A stretch of 64,000 bases of DNA from an uncultured Candidatus Saccharibacteria bacterium (GTDB lineage Bacteria; Patescibacteriota; Saccharimonadia; Saccharimonadales; Saccharimonadaceae): NCBI GenBank assembly GCA_947303945.1, contig CAMYZS010000002.1, positions 1 through 64,000 of the forward strand, given 5' to 3'. Made by a program: the position numbers and the translations under genes. Below, piece by piece: positions 42,434-49,952 of the stretch (the first letter of the stretch is position 1; each line of letters starts with the position of its first letter). The notes beneath the pieces are model-generated. The model made no database searches, had not been told where the DNA came from, and saw nothing but the letters and a program-made list of their open reading frames with translations.

Positions 42434-42796
42434 TTAATCTTCTGCCGGGAATTTGTCTTTCCGGCCGTTTTTGCAGAGATAGCGACGAACTCCAGAAATG
42501 AGCCCAAGTTGCTGCTGCTGGATTATTCCATAGCTGCGCATTTCTAGGTCGTACTCCGTCAGGACGAGGATTGCCTCGACGGTCGTGAGGCCAGCTTCCC
42601 TGAGTGCCTCGCGCAGCTCAGGAGTAATATCTAACTCGTCGACGGATGCGTTTCCGCTATGCGATACTGCGCCTACATATTCCTTAATCGGAGTATCGCT
42701 GGCGGGAGCAGTATATGTGCTCTCCTTATTGGGTGCTGCACCTGCGCTGGTGCTTCTCCGCTTATTTCTCTTCTTGATTCTCTTCGGTAATAACAT
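42434..42796 (-). CDS. Stand-alone RNA-polymerase alpha-CTD-like protein
   Basis: 120 residues from ATG 42796 (AAGGGGAGG upstream). Residues 1-55 are basic and Ser/Thr-rich, then low complexity. The C-terminal ~65 residues, LDITPELREALREAGLTTVEAILVLTEYDLEMRS ... LGLISGVRRYL, follow the helix-hairpin-helix pattern of the RNA polymerase alpha C-terminal domain (L-LS-R-N-L-AGI-TV-DL--T--DL---N-G). A second homologue lies at 50476. Without the N-terminal dimerisation domain it cannot be an alpha subunit; it may bind DNA or the polymerase. It follows the archaemetzincin-like gene by 27 nt and likely shares its promoter. Confidence 0.65.
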   Translation of the reverse strand: MLLPKRIKKRNKRRSTSAGAAPNKESTYTAPASDTPIKEYVGAVSHSGNASVDELDITPELREALREAGLTTVEAILVLTEYDLEMRSYGIIQQQQLGLISGVRRYLCKNGRKDKFPAED

Positions 42797-42823
42797 GCCG
42801 TTCCTCCCCTTCAAGAAAAATTA

Positions 42824-43435
42824 CTAAAATATAAGTCTTCGGATTTTCTTCTGGCACTTATCGCAGAAGCAGTTTAATCCCGAAGTGTCGCTTTTGGCGA
42901 GCATCAGGATGGTTTCTGGGTCACTAAGCAACATTAACACGCAATGCGTGCGATTACAATGATAGTTTGGCATTGTGTCGAGCAGAATTCGCGCAATGGC
43001 ATTCTTTAGGAATACCGTGGCAACGCTTTCCAAGTCTTCGTCTTTGACTTGGAAGTTTAACGAAGCGATTGCCATTTCGTGGTTGCTATATTCAAAGTAT
43101 CTGCCTATATAGCACGTTTCCATTGGTTGTCTTGTAATGATAACGAATGCGTCAAAGTTCTGCTGGTGAATCAGACGAGAACGTGCGAATATGTGGCTGA
43201 GCGTTTTGGATGCGTCAGCCACCCAGCCCTTTTCCTGGTGAATTCTTAATGTTTTAGCCAGGAAGTGTTCTGCGCCGCACGCAGGATCGAAGATGCCCCT
43301 AGAGCCACAGATGTGAAGAACATAGCCAGGAAATGTTTTTGAACATTCATCGATGGCGGAAATAAGATGTTTTTCTCCTTGTTCTCCGAAATCAGGCGTC
43401 CAAGCGATTGCGATTGTACTGTTTTTTTGTAACAT
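42824..43435 (-). CDS. Degenerate archaemetzincin-like protein 1 (catalytic motif lost)
   Basis: 203 residues from ATG 43435, chosen for the GGGGG site 9 nt upstream. The C-terminal half matches the archaemetzincin (M54) layout: DAFVIITRQ, YFEYSNHEMAIASLN, then a C-x4-C-x2-M segment (HCNRTHCVLM) and FCDKCQKKIR. In active members the motif is HExxHxxGx3Cx4CxM...CxxC. Here the HExxH position reads NAIAR, so both His and the catalytic Glu are missing, while all four structural zinc cysteines are present. It is paralogous to 44040-44681. Probably a non-catalytic zinc-binding protein. Confidence 0.7.
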   Translation of the reverse strand: MLQKNSTIAIAWTPDFGEQGEKHLISAIDECSKTFPGYVLHICGSRGIFDPACGAEHFLAKTLRIHQEKGWVADASKTLSHIFARSRLIHQQNFDAFVIITRQPMETCYIGRYFEYSNHEMAIASLNFQVKDEDLESVATVFLKNAIARILLDTMPNYHCNRTHCVLMLLSDPETILMLAKSDTSGLNCFCDKCQKKIRRLIF

Positions 43436-43499
43436 GTTGTTATTCCCCCGATTAAACATATACAGATTCAAAAGATCAGCCTCGTGAGAGGATGAGTAT

Positions 43500-43528
43500 A
43501 CTATAGCCTATTTTAGGCGCTTTGTCAA
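43500..43528 (-). promoter_or_regulatory. Promoter of the archaemetzincin-like 1 / alpha-CTD-like operon
   Basis: On the minus strand TTGACA (43528-43523), 17 nt, TATAGT (43505-43500). Confidence 0.75.
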
Positions 43529-43569
43529 TTGACTAAATAAGTATATTTATGGTATTAAAATGGTTATCC

Positions 43570-43598
43570 TTGACAAATTCGCAATAATTTGCTATAAT
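43570..43598 (+). promoter_or_regulatory. Consensus promoter of the 85-residue gene
   Basis: TTGACA (43570-43575), 17 nt, TATAAT (43593-43598), with the extended TTTGC before -10. It is divergent from the 43500-43528 promoter, ~40 nt apart. Confidence 0.8.
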
Positions 43599-43674
43599 AA
43601 GGTCTTGGAAGTAATATGTGCGAACGGCGCAATACTAGTAATTTACTAGGCTTAAGAAAGCGAGGAGGGGGAGT

Positions 43675-43932
43675 ATGCTCCATTTATTTTGTAAAACGGT
43701 GAAAAATAGAGAAGATAGCAGCGAGGAACATTTCGTTCGCTGTGGTTTCAAGGTCGAGGCTGAACCGAGCGAATTCGGAATAAACAGCAGTCGCATTACG
43801 ATGGCCTTAATCCGGGTGGATGGCAAGGTTGTTTGCCACTATACTAAGTCGGGCGGCTTTATCGTTCTGCCGGATGCCTCTGACCCTATCATGTTATGCG
43901 CGTTACAGCATATACTTAGCAATTACAATTAA
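43675..43932 (+). CDS. Small soluble protein of unknown function
   Basis: 85 residues, no membrane segment. No family recognised; the middle has an alternating strand pattern (HFVRCGFKVEAEP, SRITMALIRVDGKVVCHYT, GGFIVLPD). GAGGAGGGGG lies directly before the ATG. It is a single-gene unit with a perfect consensus promoter and terminator, typical of the accessory set. Confidence 0.65.
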   Translation: MLHLFCKTVKNREDSSEEHFVRCGFKVEAEPSEFGINSSRITMALIRVDGKVVCHYTKSGGFIVLPDASDPIMLCALQHILSNYN

Positions 43933-43939
43933 GCCTAAG

Positions 43940-43972
43940 AAACCAGCCTATAAATGCGGGCTGGTTTTTTAA
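43940..43972 (+). terminator. Terminator of the 43675 gene
   Basis: AAACCAGCC (43940-43948) pairs with GGCTGGTTT (43959-43967), with a T tail. Confidence 0.8.
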
Positions 43973-44005
43973 ATGCAGCACGAATATTCCCCTATGATAA
44001 TAGAG

Positions 44006-44033
44006 ACCCCGCCAAAGTGGCGGGGTGTTTTGA
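44006..44033 (-). terminator. Probable terminator of the 44040-44681 gene
   Basis: ACCCCGCC pairs with GGCGGGGT; the minus-strand tail is only moderately T-rich. Confidence 0.6.
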
Positions 44034-44039
44034 GGTGCT

Positions 44040-44681
44040 TTACTGTTTAACGATGGAAGGTACAGCTTCGTTCCAATAAGGACTTTTGCGCAGTTTTTCT
44101 CTGCATTCGTGGCAGAAGCTGTCAAGGCCGAGTTCTTCTTCGTCCTGGGCAAGCTGCTTCATGTAATTCGGACCTACCATCGGCGACATGATACATGCTC
44201 TATCTATGCAGTAGTTGCTAGGAGTATCTGTCTTGCAAAAGAAGTGCCATATCACGTGTTTCAGGAGAAGCGTTGTCATGTTCTGGGTGTCGATGGCTGT
44301 TTCGCAGTCTTTGAGTGTAATAATAGCGGCATTTCGGCTGTGATATTCGTAGTTGTCGTAATAGGCATGCGTCGTTATGCTTTGGTTTGTAAGGATTATG
44401 ACGAAATCCGCTCCGCCGCCTGCCATATTTAAAATGGAGTTGAGCATACTGGCGGCGCGAGATGAGTCAATATTCCAACCTTTATATGTCAATTTAACGG
44501 CGTTCTCTAGGATATAATTTGCCGTATAGGTGCTACCGGCGATTTCGCCAGCTCCGTCAATTTGGAAGATGCAGCCCGGTATGGATTTAGCGCAGCTATT
44601 AATGGCTTCATTAAAGAAAATTTGACATCCATCAAGGTCCGAGCTCCAGCTAATTGATATTTCTGTAGGATATGAATCCAT
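44040..44681 (-). CDS. Degenerate archaemetzincin-like protein 2 (catalytic Glu lost)
   Basis: 213 residues. It aligns with 42824-43435 along most of its length (ADFVIILTNQ, NYEYHSRNAAIITLKD, LDSFCHECREKLRK). The zinc-cluster part C-x4-C-x-M (YCIDRACIM) and FCHEC are intact, as in archaemetzincins, with a 24-residue spacer instead of the usual ~17. The catalytic motif reads HVIWHFFCKTD: two His and an Asp in the third-ligand position remain, but the general-base Glu is Val, so proteolysis is not expected. GGGGGG lies a few nt before the ATG. Monocistronic, promoter 44746-44774. Confidence 0.7.
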   Translation of the reverse strand: MDSYPTEISISWSSDLDGCQIFFNEAINSCAKSIPGCIFQIDGAGEIAGSTYTANYILENAVKLTYKGWNIDSSRAASMLNSILNMAGGGADFVIILTNQSITTHAYYDNYEYHSRNAAIITLKDCETAIDTQNMTTLLLKHVIWHFFCKTDTPSNYCIDRACIMSPMVGPNYMKQLAQDEEELGLDSFCHECREKLRKSPYWNEAVPSIVKQ

Positions 44682-44745
44682 GATAATCCCCCCTTCTAAA
44701 TATAAAAAACAATAATAAAGAACAGACTCTAATGAGGCTTGAATT

Positions 44746-44774
44746 ATTATGAATTAGTAATGGATATTAGTCAA
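44746..44774 (-). promoter_or_regulatory. Promoter of the archaemetzincin-like 2 gene
   Basis: On the minus strand TTGACT (44774-44769), 17 nt, CATAAT (44751-44746). Confidence 0.6.
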
Positions 44775-44778
44775 GTGA

Positions 44779-45381
44779 TTACCTTCTTATACACTCAACT
44801 AACGAAATTCCGTCGAATGTTCCCCAGTGGGTGACTTTCAAGCTCTCGTCGGACATGCTGGCGAGTATACTACTGATAGATTTATTCAATGCCAATAATA
44901 CATTTTCTGCACGATCGCTGAACTCTACTTCGTAGGCGTCTCCGTCGTCGTAATCGATAACGCAGAGAATCTTGAAGTAGGCGCGGTACTCATCGCCGAT
45001 ATTAAATACGATACCTGGCGCATATTCTTCGCTTCTTTCCATGACGTACTGCCCCAACAGATACCCAGCCTCTAGAATTAGGTGGTACCTTGATTCGTTG
45101 TCTAATTCGGCTCCATGCTCGCCGCGGAAATAGTATACCGGTTTGGCATACTTACTGTCCGGATCGATAATTGCTAGAATGTCTAGCTCTGGTACCATTA
45201 CCATTGCCATCGAAATAGCTGCGCCGTCGTTGTCTGCTGCGCGGATGGCGACATCCATAATCCCCTCTAGCGCATTGTTATCAATAGACTTTGCTATTGT
45301 TTCGATTATTCTTCGGACCCTGCCGTAGTCAATCCCCGTTCTTTCATGTGCGGCTATATCTTTATCGCATGATGCATTCAT
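44779..45381 (-). CDS. Soluble protein of unknown function
   Basis: 200 residues, acidic, no membrane segment or recognised family. It has an N-terminal helical part (YGRVRRIIETIAKSIDNNALEGIMDVAIRAA), a strand region (MAMVMVPELDILAIIDPDS) and a C-terminal part with EFSDRAENVLLALNKSISSIL. AAGGAGGAG lies 9 nt before the ATG at 45381; an in-frame GTG at 45390 is too close to it. A -10 TATACT with a weak -35 (45454-45483 region) precedes it. Confidence 0.65.
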   Translation of the reverse strand: MNASCDKDIAAHERTGIDYGRVRRIIETIAKSIDNNALEGIMDVAIRAADNDGAAISMAMVMVPELDILAIIDPDSKYAKPVYYFRGEHGAELDNESRYHLILEAGYLLGQYVMERSEEYAPGIVFNIGDEYRAYFKILCVIDYDDGDAYEVEFSDRAENVLLALNKSISSILASMSDESLKVTHWGTFDGISLVECIRR

Positions 45382-45453
45382 CGCAAACACCTCCTCCTTT
45401 TTGCGAAAACATGATTGTTATGTGCGGAAAGCGAAGATGCTTTCAATTACGCC

Positions 45454-45483
45454 AGTATAGCACAAAATGTTTTGGGGCGTAAA
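45454..45483 (-). promoter_or_regulatory. Promoter of the 44779-45381 gene
   Basis: On the minus strand TTTACG (45483-45478), 18 nt, TATACT (45459-45454) with the extended TGTGC. Confidence 0.55.
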
Positions 45484-45531
45484 TTGACTTTCTTTGAGAT
45501 AAACGCAGTAGCACGGGTCTTTTAACAGAGA

Positions 45532-45828
45532 TTAAACTTTAGCTAGTCCAATTAGATCAAATCCAGATTCAGCTGCATACTTATTAATTTCTGCAATTTG
45601 CATTTCATTAAGTTCATTTAGAAAAGGATGTTCTTCTATCTTTTTAAAATGTTTAAAGAAAACTACTTTTAATTTGCCAAATGGAGAATCGTATATAGAA
45701 TTGATATAATATTTATTTACTTCATTTGATACTCTTGTAGTATATATTATTTGATTATTATTAATTCTCTTAATTAAGCTTTTATGCTCTTCGATTGGGA
45801 AATCAATGAATTCTTTTGGCGCTGCCAT
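45532..45828 (-). CDS. Small ASCH/PUA-like protein, tentative
   Basis: 98 residues. EHKSLIKRINNNQIIYTTRVSNEVNKY followed by GKLKVVFFKHFKKIEEHPFLNEL and DLIGLAKV resembles the small ASCH/PUA-fold RNA-binding domain (K--I--G-K--T-R, then V....). The match is moderate. AATAGGAGG precedes the ATG. It could be a house-cleaning or RNA-binding protein; it lies next to the zeta-toxin locus. Confidence 0.45.
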   Translation of the reverse strand: MAAPKEFIDFPIEEHKSLIKRINNNQIIYTTRVSNEVNKYYINSIYDSPFGKLKVVFFKHFKKIEEHPFLNELNEMQIAEINKYAAESGFDLIGLAKV

Positions 45829-45876
45829 AATTGCCTCCTATTGCATGCTTTTGCTCTTTTGGGCACGTTTTCACTA

Positions 45877-45882
45877 TAGCAT
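45877..45882 (-). promoter_or_regulatory. -10 box of the ASCH-like gene
   Basis: TATAGT with an upstream TATGC element on the minus strand, ~50 nt before the start. The stretch 45829-46042 has no gene I can support. Confidence 0.45.
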
Positions 45883-46042
45883 AGATGGATTTTTGATGCT
45901 TTGGCTGGGTTGGTGCTAGGCATTTAGCGTAATAGTGCGGAAAGAGTGGCGGAAACAGAATGGAGGCGACTAAAAATAGGATATTTTTGCTTTTACCTCC
46001 CTGCTCCATAATGATTTTTTATAACATAAAGGGTATGGGTGA

Positions 46043-46152
46043 TAAGTGTTTCTAGCTTGAGTGTTTTTTTTGAAGCTTATTATTCTAGATTTTTTGCTTG
46101 TTTTAAAATTTTCTCTTGTTCTTTTGCGGCTTTTTTCATGGCGCGACGATAT
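46043..46152 (-). repeat. Direct repeat copy A (~109 bp)
   Basis: Covers the 3' end of the putative antitoxin gene and its downstream region. It matches 49681-49788 with only a few differences over ~109 bp. Both copies have the same orientation and flank a ~3.5-kb block. Confidence 0.8.
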
Positions 46153-46244
46153 ATGGTTTGTATATCTTTATCGTTACCGCGGAGAACAAGATCCGAAAGG
46201 TCATACTGATTGTTTTTCTTTATGATGGTTGCCAAATTACTCAT
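46080..46244 (-). CDS. Putative antitoxin-like small protein of the zeta locus
   Basis: 54 residues, helical and charged (LSDLVLRGNDKDIQTIYRRAM, then a Lys/Glu/Gln-rich KKAAKEQEKILKQAKNLE tail). The ATG overlaps the stop of the zeta-toxin gene (ATGAGTAA), so it is translated downstream of it. Canonical epsilon antitoxins precede zeta, so the role as antitoxin is inferred from linkage only. The last ~21 codons are repeated in fragment form at 49681-49810. Confidence 0.5.
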   Translation of the reverse strand: MSNLATIIKKNNQYDLSDLVLRGNDKDIQTIYRRAMKKAAKEQEKILKQAKNLE

Positions 46245-46917
46245 TCTCTAAAAGCCTTTCTAATTCTTTTATATTATATTCTATTTTAATAATTTTGTCA
46301 AGTTCGTTAGCAGAGATGTTTGTGATGCGTTCGCCGGGCTTATTGTGCTTATCTTTTATTATTATATCAACTAATACTTCGGGATACTCGTTTAGTTTGA
46401 GTAAATTATTAATTGTATTTGCGTAAGACGTAATGAAGCCGTCCTTGCTAATTCCTCGTTTTTCGACTTTCTCGCGCGCCTTAGTGAACCGCCACGCTAG
46501 TTTTGGGTCTTGTTTAATATATGTAACCTTGACGTGATAGCCTTTTCTTACGCATGCGCCAATGCAATTTAATGTAATTTTGTGTGACATAGTCCCATCC
46601 ATAATGAATGGATAGTATTCTCTCTTGCATCTATTAAATATTTCGGTTTGCAGGATAGATGCGCCTAATCGAAATTTATCTGCTTCTTGTGGACGGTATG
46701 ATTCAATATGTTCTGCGATCTCGTCCATGTCTATACGAACGACGCGTATCTTCGATTCTGAGATTATTGTTCTTGTGAACTCGGTTTTACCCGCTCCGGG
46801 CAATCCAGCCATAAAAATACATGATGGATTGTCCGGGTTTGGCTGGGCGCCAGACTCGCGTATGAATCGTTTCGTGAACGTCTTTTTGTGATTCTTAACC
46901 CAGTTCCTAATTTCCAT
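46237..46917 (-). CDS. Zeta-toxin-like kinase
   Basis: About 226 residues. Zeta/PezT toxins phosphorylate UDP-GlcNAc and block peptidoglycan synthesis. CIFMAGLPGAGKTEF is Walker A (residues 48-55 of the longer form), and VRIDMDEIAEHI is the acidic substrate-binding strand, as in the family; a Lys/Arg lid (WRFTKAREKVEKRG) follows. TATAAT lies 7 nt before the ATG at 46917, so I choose the leaderless start; an ATG at 46947 is also in frame. A small gene follows by overlap. Confidence 0.8.
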   Translation of the reverse strand: MEIRNWVKNHKKTFTKRFIRESGAQPNPDNPSCIFMAGLPGAGKTEFTRTIISESKIRVVRIDMDEIAEHIESYRPQEADKFRLGASILQTEIFNRCKREYYPFIMDGTMSHKITLNCIGACVRKGYHVKVTYIKQDPKLAWRFTKAREKVEKRGISKDGFITSYANTINNLLKLNEYPEVLVDIIIKDKHNKPGERITNISANELDKIIKIEYNIKELERLLENE

Positions 46918-47066
46918 TACTTTTATTATATCTATTTTTTCTGACATATGCCTATGGTATATAAAATGCTGTCGCAGATAAAAGCATGAGTTTAACTAAT
47001 TTGGAATGACATGTGTCATTTATGTTCTATTGGCGAATCGGATTTAATAGTAAAAAGGGGGCATAC

Positions 47067-47231
47067 GTGGGTTTTAGAACGAGATGCCCGTCGATTAAGA
47101 TTGGCGGTGTGAGATTTAGGAAAACGAAGAATGATATAACGATATCTAGCAAGACGATTTTCGGAAACCGAAAAACTAAAACTACGCTGGTCGCCAGAGC
47201 AGATTTCGGGCAGATTAAGTTAGAGCATTGA
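47067..47231 (+). CDS. Small DUF4236-like protein
   Basis: 54 residues. The N-terminus GFRTRCPSIKIGGVRFRKTKNDITIS resembles DUF4236 (MGFRFRKSIKLGPGVRLNLSKSG-like), a short beta-rich module of unknown function. GTG at 47067 is chosen because GGGGG lies 6 nt before it. A longer open frame from 47013 would put the ribosome-binding site inside. Basic protein, no membrane segment. Confidence 0.5.
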   Translation: MGFRTRCPSIKIGGVRFRKTKNDITISSKTIFGNRKTKTTLVARADFGQIKLEH

Positions 47232-47260
47232 TTGCCATATGAATCGCGTAAAGCGATAGA

Positions 47261-47289
47261 TTGCCTTACTCGTTATTATATTATATAGT
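47261..47289 (+). promoter_or_regulatory. Promoter of the 182-residue gene
   Basis: TTGCCT (47261-47266), 17 nt, TATAGT (47284-47289). Confidence 0.65.
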
Positions 47290-47351
47290 ATGTAGAACGA
47301 AACAAAGTTGTTCCTTTTCATACATACAAGATAGATAAGGGGGGTGTTAGT

Positions 47352-47900
47352 ATGGCAGTATTCTTTGGAACAAAGCTGGAAAGATATGACAATGCGCTGA
47401 TGCTAAATGGTCAGAAAGTCCTCAAGATAAATAAATCAATCGAGGGAGAATCTTTCGAGGGCTATTATGGAGACTTGACGATCGATTATAAGTTCCCGGT
47501 TGTAAAGCGCGGTCATAGCGACGAAGTATTTCTGGTTCTGCCAAAGTGCTATTATGAGCACTTTAGCTGTGATCGCTTGGTGGCGCCGGAGAACCAGTCC
47601 GTAAAATGTTGGGGCATGCAACCACGTAATAACTCACTTGATGGTTGGACTTGCGATCTCTATATCCTGATAGCGCAGCGTAATGACATGTTCTGCAACG
47701 TGCGGCCGTGTGGTTATGTACTCTACGTAGTATTAAGTAATCAAGTACTAGTAGCAAAAGCTTTAGTCGCTACGGAGCTGGCGGGACGCGTGTTGAACAA
47801 TCGTGAATTCCAGGAAAGCGGTCGGGCGGACTATCTTTTTGGTCAGGATTTCAGCAATCAGAAGTGGCGCGATGTTTCGCAAAACTTTAAGCCGAGATAA
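47352..47900 (+). CDS. Soluble protein of unknown function
   Basis: 182 residues with several Cys (KCYYEHFSCDR, CWGMQP, WTCDLYIL, FCNVRPCGY), no membrane segment, no family recognised. The start is set by GGGGGGT 6 nt upstream, as for 139 and 7604. Single-gene unit with promoter and terminator. Codon use has a higher third-position GC than flanking genes. Confidence 0.7.
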   Translation: MAVFFGTKLERYDNALMLNGQKVLKINKSIEGESFEGYYGDLTIDYKFPVVKRGHSDEVFLVLPKCYYEHFSCDRLVAPENQSVKCWGMQPRNNSLDGWTCDLYILIAQRNDMFCNVRPCGYVLYVVLSNQVLVAKALVATELAGRVLNNREFQESGRADYLFGQDFSNQKWRDVSQNFKPR

Positions 47901-47903
47901 AAA

Positions 47904-47930
47904 GTGCCCCCGCGGATGCGGGGGTTTATT
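47904..47930 (+). terminator. Terminator of the 47352 gene
   Basis: CCCCCGC (47907-47913) pairs with GCGGGGG (47918-47924), with a T-rich tail. Confidence 0.8.
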
Positions 47931-49620
47931 ATTCGTTTGAATATTTGAGTTTTTCGTCTGGGAAGAATTGATTAAAAACGTAAATGAATTGTTCGGCTGG
48001 TTTTTGGGGTAATTGTCTATAGCTTATGCTTGATAATTCGTCGAGGATATCCCTAATCGTGAAGCCGAATAGCTCCCACTGAGTATCCATATAGTTGAAC
48101 AGCCAAGAGTCTATCGTATTTATATAGTCGTTATCTGTGAAGGCGTCTTTGATTCTAAATGGCATATTGCCAGATTTGCCCTCTCTGGTTAATGCATAGA
48201 TAATGTTTTGGAATTTTTTAATGTTATTATATCTGTTATCCCAATTATATATGCGCTCCGAAGAGTTTGCTTTGCTAGACAGTATGGCTGGAGTACGAAG
48301 TAATTGCTTAAGTTCTTCGTCAGCATTATCCACTTCTATCGGCTGTTGATATATATTCAATGCTAGCCAATTGTACCGATAATTCTTAAAACTAATCGTT
48401 AATTCCCTCATCTTCTTAGCTAACATTCCGATAAGGATAGCCGCAAAGGCGGGGTATGCGCCATCATTGTCTTCTGCCCAACCTTTTTGTGCACGAAACA
48501 GCATATCTAATGTTATTTTTTCGGCATACTTGTAGCTGCTTCTTAACTGTATGCTCGGTCTGATTGGCAAGTATTTCTCAATGAATCTATGAGCGTCTAT
48601 CACTCCATATTTTTCTAATGACAGTCCGACAACGTCTAGATCGGCTGGCACAATAATTCTAATGAAGACTAAGTTTCTAAGAATCGACAACAGCGATAAT
48701 ATGCGGACAACATCGGCTCCTTGTAGTCGATCTAGGTCGTCTATTATGACGTATACGATAGCTTCAATATTAGAACGTTGATACTGATGGTTTATTTCGA
48801 GAATAATGTCGCTAGATAATAAGTCATTTTGGTTTTGAGCAGTATTTAGGGCAAAGTTTATGAGGTTTACTTTCGGGTCGTCATCGACATTATTTATTAG
48901 TGAATTGAGTTTTTTTGTTTTCTTGATGCCGACTTCGACCATGACGTCATTGATGGCTTTTAATATGTCGCTAATAAATTCGCCGACATTGCCAGAGTAT
49001 TTAAAAGCCGACTCGTAAATATATCTATTATCGCTTTTTTCGCTTTCGTTTATGGCTATTAACAATGCTGTAGTTTTTCCGGAACCCCATTTGGAATTAA
49101 TACAGAGAATATTATTTTCGTCATTTCGTTTATTGAGGTATTGTGATATGGGAGCTACGCCTTCGTCAATTAATTCAGATATCGTATTGCGAGTTTGCTT
49201 ATTGATTTTTCCTTTTCCGTAAATAAAACGAATGAGGTTTTCGCGCGTTGGTTGTGGGGACTTATTGCCTCTGTCTTTAAAAAGAGATAGGATGTATTGT
49301 TTGTCTCTAATTATGATTTTCGGAAAGATGTGCTTATAGGTTTTGATGGATATATAAAAAGAGACTGCGATGGTAATTAGGAATGCTATTAGGTAAAAAA
49401 CACTTTTCGTATAGGTTGGGCACTCTGGTGTTTTTGAAATAATAGCTTCAGTATAATTGCGTATAACTCCGAAGAAATCCCGCAGAAATCCAGCAATTAC
49501 AATCAGACAAAAGCCGAAAATTGCAAAGGAAATTAGTGTACTAAAAATAGATAATCTAGATTTTGTTTGATATAGTCTAGCACTAGATTTGTTTTGTTTT
49601 AGTTTTTTCTTACGCGTCAT
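47929..49620 (-). CDS. KAP-family P-loop NTPase
   Basis: 563 residues. Two N-terminal membrane helices (about 24-48 and 73-92) precede a cytoplasmic STAND-like ATPase. Walker A is at 176-183 (SKWGSGKTT) and Walker B at 290-298 (VIIDDLDR), the KAP signature. A helical C-terminal half follows. KAP NTPases are often membrane-associated and found in mobile or defence loci, but functions vary. TATAAT lies 6 nt before ATG (leaderless). Lies within the block between two direct repeats. Confidence 0.85.
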   Translation of the reverse strand: MTRKKKLKQNKSSARLYQTKSRLSIFSTLISFAIFGFCLIVIAGFLRDFFGVIRNYTEAIISKTPECPTYTKSVFYLIAFLITIAVSFYISIKTYKHIFPKIIIRDKQYILSLFKDRGNKSPQPTRENLIRFIYGKGKINKQTRNTISELIDEGVAPISQYLNKRNDENNILCINSKWGSGKTTALLIAINESEKSDNRYIYESAFKYSGNVGEFISDILKAINDVMVEVGIKKTKKLNSLINNVDDDPKVNLINFALNTAQNQNDLLSSDIILEINHQYQRSNIEAIVYVIIDDLDRLQGADVVRILSLLSILRNLVFIRIIVPADLDVVGLSLEKYGVIDAHRFIEKYLPIRPSIQLRSSYKYAEKITLDMLFRAQKGWAEDNDGAYPAFAAILIGMLAKKMRELTISFKNYRYNWLALNIYQQPIEVDNADEELKQLLRTPAILSSKANSSERIYNWDNRYNNIKKFQNIIYALTREGKSGNMPFRIKDAFTDNDYINTIDSWLFNYMDTQWELFGFTIRDILDELSSISYRQLPQKPAEQFIYVFNQFFPDEKLKYSNE

Positions 49621-49680
49621 TTATTTATTATAAATAGATGGTGTATTTATGAAAAACATAAGCGTTATAATAAATGCTTT

Positions 49681-49810
49681 TAAGTGTTTTTAGCTTGAGT
49701 GTTTTTTTGAAGCTTATTGTTCTAGATTTTTTGCTTGTTTTAAAATTTTTTCTTGTTCTTTTGCGGCTTTTTTCATGGCGCGGCGATAGCGCACTGATTT
49801 GGCGTATGAA
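49681..49810 (-). pseudogene. Remnant of an antitoxin-like gene (direct repeat copy B)
   Basis: The minus-strand frame reads STFRVNSYAKSVRYRRAMKK then AAKEQEKILKQAKNLEQ and stop. The last ~20 codons match the small gene at 46080; the N-terminal part differs and an upstream stop leaves no start. It is therefore the tail of a related gene. The repeat itself spans 49681-49788. Confidence 0.5.
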
Positions 49811-49848
49811 TTAACGCGAAAAGTCGATAGCTCTTAAAATTTGCATAC

Positions 49849-49950
49849 TTATTGAGGGGAGATTGTTAATAATATCCACATATTAGTATCTAGCGCTAGG
49901 CCTTTGCTTCTTAAGGCATCAAAAAATCTCCTTATCGTGACATCTAGCAT
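49849..49950 (-). CDS. Possible 33-residue small protein
   Basis: A short ATG-started frame (LDVTIRRFFDALRSKGLALD, then TNMWILLTISPQ) begins 5 nt after the stop of the 49953 gene and could be translated with it. No conservation can be judged from the window, so this is weak. Confidence 0.25.
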   Translation of the reverse strand: MLDVTIRRFFDALRSKGLALDTNMWILLTISPQ

Positions 49951-49952
49951 AG

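Noticed and set aside
45803..46009. 68-codon minus-strand frame upstream of the ASCH-like gene
   Set aside because: It covers that gene's -10 box and leader and overlaps its start in another frame; no ribosome-binding site.
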